From positions 3,162,001 through 3,226,000 of the forward strand of contig CP067379.1 of the NCBI GenBank assembly GCA_019565575.1: a DNA stretch of 64,000 bases, written 5' to 3'. The translations under genes were made by a program, and so were the position numbers. This DNA is from Flavobacterium covae. GTDB lineage: Bacteria; Bacteroidota; Bacteroidia; Flavobacteriales; Flavobacteriaceae. A model generated the notes under the pieces. That model saw only the letters and a list, made by a program, of their open reading frames with translations, did not search any database and was not told the origin of the DNA. Shown one piece after another: positions 48,250 to 59,205 of the stretch. Numbering within the stretch: position 1 is the stretch's first letter; each line of letters starts with the position of its first letter.

Positions 48250-48410
48250 GCAATAAAAATTAGTATTGGTTCTCGATGCGCTTCGCGCTCGAACTAACGA
48301 TGATTTCAATTATATACTCAACTGTTTATTCGAGTTATTTTAAAATGAATAAAAAGATCGAGAATTTTACTTTTTAATCCAGTATATTTTAAGTTTAAAT
48401 GGTATTATCT
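48250..48410. repeat. Dispersed intergenic repeat, copy 2
   Basis: This is the inverted copy of the element at 5341-5510, including the hairpin GTTCTCGATGCGCTTCGC and ATTTCAATTATATACTCAAC. It sits in a 690-bp gap (47830-48518) that otherwise shows no gene. Confidence 0.8.
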
Positions 48411-48505
48411 ATTAAATATAGGAAGTAACGTATTTTATGAAAAATGAGAGTATAAAAACTGCTAATTTTATAGAGAGGTTTGGGGATATTAGGAAAGATT
48501 TAAAA

Positions 48506-48534
48506 AAAACAGGTATTTTTACAACACCTGTTTT
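48506..48534 (-). terminator. Terminator of the pigment operon
   Basis: Stem AAAACAGGT / ACCTGTTTT with an 11-base loop, overlapping the stop of the SDR gene and followed by a T run on the minus strand. Confidence 0.75.
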
Positions 48535-49331
48535 CTTATTATTTTGTTAAAAAGTCGATATCCTAATACAGAACGCAGGGTACTCATGGCGTTTGCATCA
48601 AAACCAACGGTATAACGGGTAAATTTTACACGTGGAGTATTTGCTATTTTAAAAAATGTTTGTACGACTTCTTCTATCAAATTTGTATTTTTTGATTGTT
48701 TTTTGATTAATATCCCTGAAATTTTATCCATCATAAGATCATATATATCTATACCTGTATTTTTGCTTTTCACCACATTTTTTTGAAAAGCAGTGGGAGC
48801 ATTTCCAAATTGCACAGTGCTTACTCCTATTCCAAAGTTCATCAGTTCATACGACATACATTCTGAAAAACTTTCTACTGCGCATTTAGTAGCATGATAA
48901 AAACTTCCTAAAGGTAAATTCACTAAACCGGCAATAGATGTAACGTTTATAAAATGTCCAAAGCCTTGCTTTCTAAAAACAGGTATAAAAGCACGACAAA
49001 CTTTTACACATCCTAACCAATTTATGGAAACAATATTATCTATACCTTTATCTTCTGAAAATTCAACAAATGAGCGGTAGCCAATACCTGCGTTATTTAT
49101 AATAACATTAATAACAGGATGGTTTTTAAGTATTTCTTCCTTTGCTTTTTCTATGCTTTCTGTATTTGTAACATCAAGCAAATAGCTACTTATATTTGGT
49201 AGATCCACTATTTCTTTCCCTTCTTCTAAACAAATCATGGTAGCAATAACATGCCATCCTTTTGCTGCAAAATATTTTGCTGTAGCGGCTCCTATACCAC
49301 TAGAAGCTCCTGTTATTAGAATAGTTTTCAT
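48519..49331 (-). CDS. SDR family NAD(P)-dependent oxidoreductase
   Basis: This is an intact 270-residue short-chain dehydrogenase. Seen: ILITGASSGIGAATAKYFA (cofactor loop), INNAGIGYRS, the catalytic serine and Y-x-x-x-K in NVTSIAGLVNLPLGSFYHATKCAVES. It is the last gene of the long minus-strand cluster and starts 4 bp after the CoA-ligase stop codon. In pigment clusters such enzymes reduce keto intermediates; the substrate here is inferred only from context. Confidence 0.9.
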   Translation of the reverse strand: MKTILITGASSGIGAATAKYFAAKGWHVIATMICLEEGKEIVDLPNISSYLLDVTNTESIEKAKEEILKNHPVINVIINNAGIGYRSFVEFSEDKGIDNIVSINWLGCVKVCRAFIPVFRKQGFGHFINVTSIAGLVNLPLGSFYHATKCAVESFSECMSYELMNFGIGVSTVQFGNAPTAFQKNVVKSKNTGIDIYDLMMDKISGILIKKQSKNTNLIEEVVQTFFKIANTPRVKFTRYTVGFDANAMSTLRSVLGYRLFNKIIRKQVL

Positions 49332-49334
49332 TTT

Positions 49335-50621
49335 TTAATTTCGTTTGTCTATTAATGTAATGGGTTTACGGCTCATAGGAGGGAAAATTATTTTTTGTAA
49401 TTCTTCCATAGGTAAAACTTCAACTTTGGGAGAGACTCTTAGTTTAGCTCTAAAGTGATCTTTAATTTCGGTCAAAAATCGTTCTGTTGTATCCGTTGAT
49501 GCAATCTTAATTATAATTTCATCTGTCCCTAGATCATTTGTTGATATTTCAATCAAATGACTTTTTATAGATTCAAAGCAAGTCATCAAATCGTGCATAG
49601 CGGGTGGATATAGGGTTGTTCCTTTATACTTAATCATGTGTTGTTTTCTTCCTATAACAGGTCCTACTCTTTGTGTATTTCTACCACACGCGCAGGGTTG
49701 TGTGTGGAGTTGTACAATATCTCCCGTTTGAAAACGCAATAAAGGCATTCCTTCTATTCCTAGAGTTGTTATAACTAATTCTCCCGATCCTTCAGTAACT
49801 GGGTTATTACACTCGTCTAATACCTCTGTAATAATTAACTCTGGATGATGATGTCCTCCTTGAAATTCTTTACATTCTGTAAATGCTGTACTCATTTCGG
49901 TAGAAGCGTATGTAGAGTACAATGGGACATTCCATTTTTTAGTAATTTTTTGGGTTAAAAGAGAAGGTGAAAAATCTTGATTACGCAATGATTCTCCTAT
50001 ACAAATAACCCCTTTTACACTTGATTTTTGATAATCTATTCCTTGTTTTTCTGCGTATTCGATCATTTTTAATAAAAAGGAAGGTACTCCAATTAAATAT
50101 TTGGGATGGTATTTGAGGATGGAATCCCATTGGAGTTCAGGAATTCCTGCTCCTACTCGAATAATACCTGCTTTTAATTTCCGCAAGCCCATAAAGTAAG
50201 CCAATCCTGCCATAAAACGACGATCCATCGTAGTCATTAATTGTACCACATCGCCTTCTTGTATGCCTGCACAGGCAAAAGACAGTGCTTCATTATATGC
50301 TAATCGATCCAAATCTGAATCTGTTAAACCAAAAGTAACAGGGTTTCCTAGTGTTCCTGAAGTGGTGCTATAATCAATAATTTTATGTCTAGGTACGCAC
50401 AAAAAATCTTCATTATGTTGTTGTAAATCATTTTTTGAGGTCAACGGTAATTTTTGTAGATCCTCTAGTGTTTGTATTTGTTTTATATCTACCTGATGAT
50501 GATCAAACATATTTTTATAATATGTTGAATGTGTGTTTAAATATACCAGTAATTCTCTTAATTTTTGCTCTTGAAATTTTTTAATTGCAAGAGGTGATAA
50601 TACTTCTATTTCTGGTATCAT
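49335..50621 (-). CDS. Phenylacetate-CoA ligase-like AMP-dependent synthetase
   Basis: This is an intact 428-residue member of the PaaK-like adenylate-forming family. Seen: LPLTSKNDLQQHNEDFLCVP, DYSTTSGTLGNPVTFGLTDSD (the ATP-binding SGTTG-like loop), LYSTYASTEMSTAFTEC, and FQTGDIVQLH with CACGRNTQRVGPVIGRKQHMIKYKG, whose cysteines are common in PaaK-type enzymes. It would activate an aromatic acid or fatty acid as an adenylate or thioester. It overlaps the upstream gene by 4 bp, so it is in the same transcript. Flexirubin/DAR clusters usually contain such a ligase. Confidence 0.88.
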   Translation of the reverse strand: MIPEIEVLSPLAIKKFQEQKLRELLVYLNTHSTYYKNMFDHHQVDIKQIQTLEDLQKLPLTSKNDLQQHNEDFLCVPRHKIIDYSTTSGTLGNPVTFGLTDSDLDRLAYNEALSFACAGIQEGDVVQLMTTMDRRFMAGLAYFMGLRKLKAGIIRVGAGIPELQWDSILKYHPKYLIGVPSFLLKMIEYAEKQGIDYQKSSVKGVICIGESLRNQDFSPSLLTQKITKKWNVPLYSTYASTEMSTAFTECKEFQGGHHHPELIITEVLDECNNPVTEGSGELVITTLGIEGMPLLRFQTGDIVQLHTQPCACGRNTQRVGPVIGRKQHMIKYKGTTLYPPAMHDLMTCFESIKSHLIEISTNDLGTDEIIIKIASTDTTERFLTEIKDHFRAKLRVSPKVEVLPMEELQKIIFPPMSRKPITLIDKRN

Positions 50622-52276
50622 GATAATTTCTTTTTGTTTTTTTTTAAATAGTTTTGAACCTTATTTCGATCTAATAGGGTTGTAATTTCTAAAGTAAGTG
50701 CTTTTTCAAAATTATATAATGCCTCTGTATAAAATTTATGAGAGTATTGATAAAGTCCTAATTTATAATAAACAGACCACAAATTAGGATTTAATTCTTG
50801 GTATTTCCTAATAAAATCAGGTGTTAGAGTTTCTTTTTCATTAATTGTTTTATCTAGTAGTTTATCATATTTCCTGTAGAGTTGATAATCAGCATACGCT
50901 TTTGTATCTAGAAAAGAGTCTTTAGCAATGGTTAGTTCAGGTAAATGAGTGACTTTTGTTTTTTGTTGATCAAAAACTTTATTTAAATCATAAGCTACAA
51001 AGGCTCCTAATTGATAGGGACTAGAAGATACCCACATTATACGACTTTCTGGCTTAAAAATTACGGCATGATGTGCTAGAAGTTGATTAATAGCTTTTTC
51101 ATTTCCGTAACCTATTAGCTGCTCTTTTAAACCTTCTTTATTTCTAAGAATTTGAGCTATTTTCTCGGGAGTCATTTTTTCTTCATTTGCTAATAATTCT
51201 TGTATTCTTTCCATACGATACAAAGAATGACTTTCTTTTATATGTTTTATATTCCTTTTGTCATTTTGATAAGATGAACTCTGAAAATGATTCGAACAAA
51301 CTAATTGATTGGTGTTTTGTACTTCGTATACGCCAAAATTATTAGGAGATACTTCTATAATTACTGCTTTTTTATCTTTTGCACTGCTTACTAAGATAGA
51401 CTCTGACACAAAAACGGGTCTTTGTTTTGCTATTTTTATTGCTTCATCTATAGTTGTGGCGTATTGTAATATTTCTCTCGTAAGAAGAGAAATGGGTGTT
51501 TTAGCTACTAATGGCATTTTAGATTTTCCGGCATTTATGGTAACGGTTAGTCCTTCTTTATTCATTCCTGAAAGTACACCTATCATACCCGCCCAACTAA
51601 CACTAGCAAAAGGGATTCCTTTTTCTGGATTAACAAAACTGATTACCTTGTCTTCAGCGAAATCATCTCCAGCATAAAAATCTAAATTTCTACCTATTAG
51701 CAATTCTCCATCCATTGTTTTATTTCCCCAAACAGCTAATGAAGTACATCCTACTAATGCTAAATCCTGTACAGCGTGTCCTATATCATGTGCTCCATGT
51801 AAATATAAACTTCTTAAATAAGGTGATGCCATATAATTAAAAGAAGTATCGGTATATTGGGATACTCCATATATTTCTGTTTTGTATTCCTCTTTTATAT
51901 TCAAATAGAGTTTTCTGTTGTACCATCTTAAAAAAGTACGTAATAGTTTTTGTTTAAATTTAGAAGGAACAATTTTTCTTAGGTGATTTAAAAAAATTCG
52001 TTCTTGTTTTTTTACTAAATCTTCGGCTAAGGCTCCTGAAAGCAATCCTAATTGAGAAGGGTTTCCTTGAATATGTAATTCCCAAATTTTATGAGCATTT
52101 CTTACTAAATATCCTTGTTGATGGGTTATTAGCGTATCGGACAAACGAATTACTGTAGGTTTATCACTTTCTTTAGGAAGTTCTAATGGAACATGATGAA
52201 GTGATCTATTAATTCCACACGAATAAAAAATCGAAATAAAGAAAAAAAAGCATATATGTTTTTTAAAGTCACTCAT
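50618..52276 (-). CDS. C45-type autoproteolytic acyltransferase/hydrolase lipoprotein with TPR-like tail
   Basis: This intact 552-residue protein begins with a lipoprotein-like signal (FFFFISIFYSC). The core resembles the acyl-CoA:6-aminopenicillanate acyltransferase (C45/NTN hydrolase) family. The expected self-cleaving nucleophile Cys177 lies in DLALVGCTSLAVWG, followed by GELLIGRNLDFYAGDDF and GLTVTINAGKSKMPL. The C-terminus (LNPNLWSVYYKLGLYQYSHKFYTEALYNFEKAL) looks like a TPR repeat. In a pigment cluster it may esterify the polyene to dialkylresorcinol or lipid, but this is inference. It overlaps both neighbours by 4 bp. Confidence 0.85.
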   Translation of the reverse strand: MSDFKKHICFFFFISIFYSCGINRSLHHVPLELPKESDKPTVIRLSDTLITHQQGYLVRNAHKIWELHIQGNPSQLGLLSGALAEDLVKKQERIFLNHLRKIVPSKFKQKLLRTFLRWYNRKLYLNIKEEYKTEIYGVSQYTDTSFNYMASPYLRSLYLHGAHDIGHAVQDLALVGCTSLAVWGNKTMDGELLIGRNLDFYAGDDFAEDKVISFVNPEKGIPFASVSWAGMIGVLSGMNKEGLTVTINAGKSKMPLVAKTPISLLTREILQYATTIDEAIKIAKQRPVFVSESILVSSAKDKKAVIIEVSPNNFGVYEVQNTNQLVCSNHFQSSSYQNDKRNIKHIKESHSLYRMERIQELLANEEKMTPEKIAQILRNKEGLKEQLIGYGNEKAINQLLAHHAVIFKPESRIMWVSSSPYQLGAFVAYDLNKVFDQQKTKVTHLPELTIAKDSFLDTKAYADYQLYRKYDKLLDKTINEKETLTPDFIRKYQELNPNLWSVYYKLGLYQYSHKFYTEALYNFEKALTLEITTLLDRNKVQNYLKKNKKKLS

Positions 52277-53791
52277 TTTAAAATTTCTTCATTTATTTTG
52301 TTTATTAAATATTCGGTTCCAACGATCTCTCCACAAGTAGCTACTGCTCCTATTGTTACCCCTAATACGCCGTGCATTTTAACACTCTGTCCTGTAAAAA
52401 AAGATTTTCTATTTTTGTTTTAGGCGAAATAAAGGTTAGCATAGGATTATTAGAATCTTTTACGTATCCGTACAAATTACCGTTTTGTCCTCCTATATAA
52501 TCTCTATAAGACAAAGGAGTAGATGCGTACACTGATTTAATAGAAGATCGTATGTTGGGAATTTTTTTTCAATTTCATTTAAAAAAATTTCAATTTTTTG
52601 TTTTTTAAAAATTTCATAATCTTCACCTCTTTCTTTTGATTCTGAGACGGTATTATGAGTGGTACTCCATTTTTCTACTTCTTCAAAACGCATATAGGTT
52701 AAGGCTGTAAGACTTTCAGCCCATTGTTGATTATCCGAAGCGATATTCATTGATAACATATAACTTTCTGGCCATGATTGTTCTGTATACTCACTGGCTT
52801 GCCAGATTCGCTTGTAATCTTTAAAATGGTAGCAATTATGATTTAAATAAGGAAATGTTTGGGGTTTAAAAACTATATAAATGCTAAATGGGGCAATTTG
52901 AGCTTCAAGATTTTGAATTCGTGTAAAATAGGCTTTTCTAAAATATTCTTCTCCCACTAATTTTAAGGTGGTTTTGGGCTCTATATTGGAAATAAATGTT
53001 TCTGCAAAATACTCTTCTCCATTTTTAGTTGAAACGGAAACGATTTTTTGATCCTTTACTTGAAATTTATTTACTTCTTGATGTTTAAAAACTTCACCGT
53101 CATATTTGCGGATTATTTTTATAAGTTGTTTGGTTATCTGACTTCCTCCGTTTATACAACGCCACGCACTTTGAATGTAAGAGTTAACTGACAGGGCGTG
53201 TACATAAAAAGGGGTTTTGTTAGGTACGCCTGCATAAAGAAAATTAGAGCCTAGCAATACTGCTTTTAATTTTTCATTAGACGTGAGTTCATCAAAATAT
53301 TGTTTTGCGTTTATAGATAAGATTTCTTGTTGATAACCTCCCTCTGTTTTTAAGTTATACAAGGGGAAGGAATTACATACATATTGCATTTTTTGACAAT
53401 ATGCCTGTAACGCTTCTTCTTCTTCTGGAAAAAAGGAGACCAATTGTTTTATAAAATTTTCATATCCTTGGGCATGAGGGTATTTATTAGGATCGTTATC
53501 AAAAGTAATATAGTCATAAGCATCTTCTTCCATTTTTTTTAGCTTTAACTTATCAATTATTTCTATATACTTAAAATAACTATGTAAATTTTGATCTTTA
53601 CATAAACCACCTATATAGTGAATACCTGTATCAAAAATGGTTTTATCTCGCACAAAGGTTTGTAAATTACCTCCATATTGATTATTTTTTTCTAAAACAC
53701 AAACCTTTTTGCCTTCTTTTGCTAAAATAATAGCAGATACCAATCCTCCTAATCCACTTCCAACAATAACAACATCGTACTTTTTTTTCAC
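52273..53791 (-). CDS. Phytoene desaturase-like FAD oxidoreductase, two frameshifts
   Basis: This protein of about 505 residues belongs to the carotenoid/retinol desaturase-like group. Seen: DVVIVGSGLGGLVSAIILAKEGKKV (FAD-binding GxGxxG), FDTGIHYIGGLC, CINGGSQITKQLIKIIRKYDG, and a C-terminal FFTGQSVKMHGVLGVTIGAV, typical of the family. A missing A near 52565 and a missing T near 52405 disrupt the last 100 residues. Members of this type are standard in flexirubin clusters, where they probably act on the polyene or ring. The start overlaps the stop of the upstream MMPL fusion gene. Confidence 0.88.
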
Positions 53792-56700
53792 TAGACTACT
53801 TTATTAAAAATTTTGATTTTACCTATTTCTTTTGAAAGTTCAAATCCATTGTTTAAAATATATTCAACATACAGATCAGTTTCAAACAATACTACTTTGT
53901 TAAGTTTTTCTAAGTGAGGAAATAATTCTTTTTCATCAAAAGATGAGGTCGAAATTAATAAACAATCATACGGTTTCAAAATATCTTGAGGATTTAAATA
54001 TTGTATATTTCTTATTTTGTTTAAATAATTAGTAGATGCTATTTCAAATTTTTCTAATGAATGAAAAAAAGTTTGAATTTTACGTTTAGGATACTGCAAA
54101 GTAAGAATTGTATTTAACTGACCATAATCATTGGCAAAATGCAAAATTTTAGCATCTTCTGCTATAGTGGTAAACAATGTATGGTAATGCTCTTTATTTA
54201 AATCAAAGTCTTTTAAAACTTTTTTATAAATGTCTTCTTCTTTATACAGATACCCGTCTATGAGTTTTCTACGGAAAAAATCTTCGTTTTCTAGTTCATG
54301 TCGTATTTTATCAAACGTTAGTCTATAAAATTTATTTATTTTTTTTGTCCTAGCAATATAATCTTCTCCAAAGCTTTTGTCTTGATATGATATATAATTA
54401 CCCACTACTACTGTAATACTTTCATTATGAATCATAAAATCACCTTTAGGCAATGTTTCTGCATTTCCATGTAAGTATACAGGCAAAATATCTAATTTAA
54501 ATTCTTCGGCTAAGTAAAAAGCTCCTTTATGGAAGCGTTTTACTACATTATCTTCAGAACGAGTTCCTTCTGGAAAAATCATCAAGGAATAACCTTTTTT
54601 AATCTTATCGCGTAAATGCTCTAATCCTCCTTCTATTCCTTTAGAAACAGGGTAATATCCCATGGCTTTTACTGCTTTGCCAAAAATAGGCGATTTATAA
54701 ACCCAATCATTTACAAGATATACCATTTTGTGGCTTAGCATACCTAATGCTAAAGTATCTAAAACGGATACATGATTGGCTATTACAATAGCTTGTTTGC
54801 TAAAATTAATTCTATTAGGATTTATAACTTTCTTTTTTACGATAGGGTTTGTATGTAATACGGTTTTAAAAAAAAGAACCATCATTTTTCTAAAGCACAT
54901 CATTTTTGTTTCTCTTTTTAAGGGCAAAATACCCATTAAAAAACGGCCTATGGTAGATAAGAAAATCCCTCCAAGAACATAATATGTTAACGCTATTATA
55001 GAAATTATAAGAGTAAAAAAACGAATGGGGATTTTTCCTTTTTAGGACGATTAAAAAACAACCATTTGAAAACTATTGGATAAAAAACAAATGTTATTAA
55101 TAATGCACTGATAACGCCTAACAAGGATACTGATGAAATAGAAACTAAGGCTGGATGTTTAGCAAAAACTAAGGCTCCAATGGCCAAAATAGTGGTTAAC
55201 GCTGCTAAAATAATTGAAATACGATAAGCAGGCATTTCATCTTTACCTGTGGTATATTCTTTTTGTAAAGCACTTGTCATAAAAATAGTAAAATCTACTC
55301 CATGCCCAAATATTAAGGTACAAACGATGGTACTAAATATATTTAATGGAATATTAAAAATCCCCATTAAACCCGCGGTAACGAATCCTGTAGCTATAAT
55401 AGGTAATAAGCTTACTAAGACTAATTCAATACGTTTAAAGAAAACAAACAAAATAATAACGACTGCTATAAAAGAATAGTTAATTAGATTGTTAAAATCA
55501 TCTCGTAGTTTTCCTAGAAAAGTTTCATTTAGTTGCTGACGATCTATAACTATAACGTTTGCTAAATCTTCAACGGTTTTAATTATTTTTTCTTTCTTTT
55601 TTTCATCTATTTTTACGACTGTAGCAATCGTATAAAAGTTAGATGATTTAGCCACATATTCATCCGTCAAATCGGGCAATAACTGTTTTAAATCACGTAA
55701 TTGAATGGGTTTAATATCCGAACGGATTATAGTATAAAAAGCTTGATGAGTTGTTGGTTTAAACCCAAAGGTTTTGCCATTTTCTACTAATTCGTTTTGC
55801 ACTTTTTGACAAACAGAATTTGACCAAAAAGATTTCCATTTTTTAATCTTATTTGCTTGTTCTACTTCTGAAGGTAATAACCCTGCTAATGAACTGTAGT
55901 TATAAATATTTTTTTGTTGTTTTTGCTGAGTTAAAATAGCATTTAATCTTGTGTTTGTATTAATAACTTCTTTCTCATTTTTCCCGTATACAACGATATA
56001 AATGGCTTTAGAAGTTAAACGTGTAGATTCTTCTAATTTTTTTTCAGCTTCTTTTACTTCTTTTGGAATAAAATTTAAGTCACTTAAATTATTATTAAAG
56101 CTTACTCTGCTGAAGGTAAAACAACTTATAAGAAGCAATAGAAATGTTCCTATAATCAAGAATTTGTTTTTCTCGAAAGGTATTTTTGACAAACGATCTA
56201 AGATTCCTGCATGAGATAAGCCATTGCTTTTAGGTTTATACAAGTGAGGGATGATTAACAGTGAAAACAAAGCGGATATCATAACACTTATAGAAGCAAA
56301 TATCCCTAAATCTTTAAGTGCATCTGATTTCACAAATAACAAGCATAAAAAAGCGACTGCCGTTGTTGAGCTACTCATTATTAAAGGCTTAGCCGTATCT
56401 TTATACAACTGTTTTATATCTGCATTATATCTATAATGCGTCATAATATGAAGCGAGTAATCTATAGTTACTCCTAACAAAACAGCTCCTACACTTAATG
56501 AAATAGCGGAAATCGTTTGTCGTAAAAAATAAAGACAAGCAATAGCAAATAAAACACCAAAAATAGTAGGTATAAAGATGATTATAGGAATTGTTATTTT
56601 TCTAAAAAATAAGATAAGAATCAACATAAGTGTTCCCATAGATAAGAGGACTGTAGTAATAATATCCGTCTTTATTTGGTTAGCATTAGCCACCGCAATA

Positions 56701-57463
56701 ATAGGAGAGCCAAAATACGATAACTGTACTTTATTTTTATAATTCTTGTTAATTGCTAATTGGATGTTTTTTAATAAATCTACAAACTCAGTATTTTTTT
56801 CGGTTTCGCTCCCACCATTTCGAGGATTTATAAATAATAATAACTTGTTTTGATCACGAGTTAGCAAATAACCATCTTTTATGATGAACTCATCTCCTAT
56901 GGCCAATTGTTGCATTTTTTTAATCCTATAAAAGCAATTCCTAATGGATCTTTTATGATAAAATCACGAGTAATTAGACCAGATGGGCTAATTAGGGATT
57001 TATAATTATTTTCTACCAATACTTTTATACTATCAGATTGGATTTTTTGTCTAATTGTTTTATAATCCTTTTCTTCTAGAAATAAGGGAATATTTTGATA
57101 GATAAATTCAAAAACTTGGTTAATATTTTCTTCTGCAGCCGTTCCTTGAATTCCTTTTATATAAGGTTTTACCAAATGAAGGCTGTCTATAAAAACATGA
57201 GCCGCTTGTGTTAAATCTTCAACAGAGCCTGTTCTTTCTTTTTCAATAATAACGGTAATTTTATCCGCAAATTTTAATTGTTTAATAATTTTAGAAGTTA
57301 CATCTGCTTTGTCATTTTTTGGTAAAACACGTGTAATATCTTCTTCGAATTTAATTTGAAAAGCAAAAAAAGTTATTATCACTAAAAACGCTAATGATGA
57401 CAAGAATGTTAGAATCCGGTTCTTTTGAACGAATTCATGAATTTTAATAAAAAAAAAGTGCAT
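53791..57463 (-). CDS. Trifunctional MMPL transporter/lysophospholipid acyltransferase/methyltransferase-like protein
   Basis: Once two one-base losses are restored (near 55015 in a C run and near 56918 in an A run), a single frame of about 1224 residues spans the region. Order: an RND/MMPL exporter with about 12 helices and two halves (FRKITIPIIIFIPTIFGVLF; VTIDYSLHIMTHY; IFGHGVDFTIFMTSALQ), then a PlsC-like acyltransferase with NHVSVLDTLALG and IFPEGTRSEDN. A C-terminal region of roughly 170 residues resembles SAM methyltransferases (AEDAKILHFANDYGQLN), with a weak SAM motif. It probably exports or transfers the pigment or its lipid precursor. Confidence 0.85.
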
Positions 57464-58646
57464 TTATACCCTATTATTTTCCCGACGCGAAAGTACTAAA
57501 TAACTTCCAACTCCAAAAATAAATGCTGTTATGAATGCTAGGATAAAACTTCCTATAAGATATTGAAAAAAGTGTTCTTTGAGTTGCGAAAAATCAAAAA
57601 CGTTAACAAGTTTAAAAGGTGCTTCTTTTTCTACAAATAGGCTTCCTATTTTTAGCGAACTATAGATAATAATAGGAATCATAGGAGGCACACTAATGTT
57701 TGAGAAAGCAAAAGCTAAAGTTTTATTTAATCGCAATAGCACAGCAGAGGTAATTACAATAGCAGTCTGAAACCCCCCAAAGGGGAGCAACGCCACAAAA
57801 AACACCTAATGCTATTGATTGCGATTTTTTAGTAGCAGAATCTTGGGTAGAAAAAAGGTCTTCTTTTAGAAATGTTTTAAAACTTTTTTTTTTAAAATTT
57901 CTTAAAAAATCACGAGGTTTTATGTACAAAAATAGAATTAAGACCAATATTGTATTTAAAATACTGATCCGGGTAAAATCTTTAAACGGTCTGAAATGAG
58001 AAACTCTTTCGGTAGGATCGTATAAAACTTGAATGGGAATGTTTTGAACAGCAGTACCATTCCAAGCTGTTCGTACAATAATTTCTATTTCAAATTCAAA
58101 TTTATTTGTATAAAATGTTTTGGGAATGGCATAAAGTGGGTATAATCTGTAACCTGATTGTGTATCTGTTAACTGAATACCTGTTTCAAACCAAAACCAA
58201 AAGCTAGAAAAACGATTACCAAAGCTACTTTTTTTAGGTACTGAATCATGATTCATGTTTCGGCTACCAATAAATAAAACAGGATTATTTGATTCTTCTA
58301 ATGCTTTTATAAAAACAGGAATATCGTCTGGATAATGTTGTCCATCAGAATCAATTGTAATAGCATAGTCGTATCCTAAATCGAGTGCTTTTTTAAATCC
58401 GTTTTTCAAAGCATTTCCTTTGCCTTTATTTTTAGGTAGATTGACTACTGTAATGGTCTTAGCGTAGGTTTTTAAAACAGATGATGTACTATCTGTAGAT
58501 CCATCATTTACAACAATGAGTTTTGAAGTATAATTTAATACTCCATCTATTACTCTCTTAAGAGTTTTATGATTATTGTATGTAGGAATAATGACGCACA
58601 ATTTTAAATTATTGATGCGTTCAGACAACGATAAATTGGAAATCAT
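57464..58646 (-). CDS. Glycosyltransferase family 2 with C-terminal DUF2062 domain, one frameshift
   Basis: This protein of about 394 residues has an N-terminal GT-A fold: LCVIIPTYNNHKTLKRVIDGVL, IVVNDGSTDST, and YAITIDSDGQHYPDDIP with the metal-binding DxD-type DSD. The C-terminal part is a DUF2062 membrane domain with GVFCGVAPLWGFQTAIVITSAVLLRLNK. An extra G in the G run near 57776 separates them. Such fusions occur in aryl-polyene/flexirubin clusters, perhaps moving a sugar or lipid-linked group; the exact role is unknown. Confidence 0.87.
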
Positions 58647-59128
58647 TATTTTAATTTAGATTTTTCAGAATCCATAAAAACCTTAGATTGAGCAATATAA
58701 CGATGTATATATTCTTTTAGAGCGACATTTTGTTTATTAAAGCCTTCCAATATTTTTTTTTTATCTTCTTCTATATTACTCTTGTATTTTAAGAACTTAG
58801 GAGTATGTTCTTGAATACTAAGTCTAACTAAACGGATTTCAACATTATTTTCATCTTTGCTTACGGCTTGTTCTACTGTCTTTACTCCTAATATGAATTG
58901 TTCTTTTCGCTCTTCTTTATTAGTTGCAAAACGTGATTTTAATAAAATAGCAGCTCCTTTATAAGCCATTAATACGGGAGAATCCCCATTTGTTTTTTGA
59001 AGTAGTTCGTAAAAGTTTTCAGTATTTTTTTTTGATTTAGAGGCATATTCATATTGATTGCGCAAATCTGAAAAATTCTGAAATAATACTAATAAAAAAG
59101 TAATTCCTGAAATAAAAAGAGGGTTCAT
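58646..59128 (-). CDS. Hypothetical exported protein of the pigment cluster
   Basis: The protein has 160 residues with an N-terminal hydrophobic segment (PLFISGITFLLVLFQN) and a helical body (NTENFYELLQKTNGDSPVLMAYKGAAILLKSRF, NNVEIRLVRLSIQEHTPKFLKY). I see no known motif. Its stop overlaps the glycosyltransferase start by one base, placing it firmly in the operon. Proteins of this type recur in Bacteroidota pigment clusters; function is unknown. Confidence 0.72.
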   Translation of the reverse strand: MNPLFISGITFLLVLFQNFSDLRNQYEYASKSKKNTENFYELLQKTNGDSPVLMAYKGAAILLKSRFATNKEERKEQFILGVKTVEQAVSKDENNVEIRLVRLSIQEHTPKFLKYKSNIEEDKKKILEGFNKQNVALKEYIHRYIAQSKVFMDSEKSKLK

Positions 59129-59151
59129 ATAATTTTTATTAAAATAAAAAA

Positions 59152-59193
59152 CGACTTAAGTAGTTTGCAAAAATACAAACTAAACTTAAGTCG
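59152..59193 (-). terminator. Strong hairpin inside the pigment cluster
   Basis: A long stem CGACTTAAGTAGTTTG / CAAACTAAACTTAAGTCG (one bulge) with an 8-base loop is followed on the minus strand by a T-rich run. It lies between the dehydratase and the next downstream gene, so it could stop or reduce transcription. Confidence 0.75.
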
Positions 59194-59205
59194 ATAAAAA
59201 TTTAT

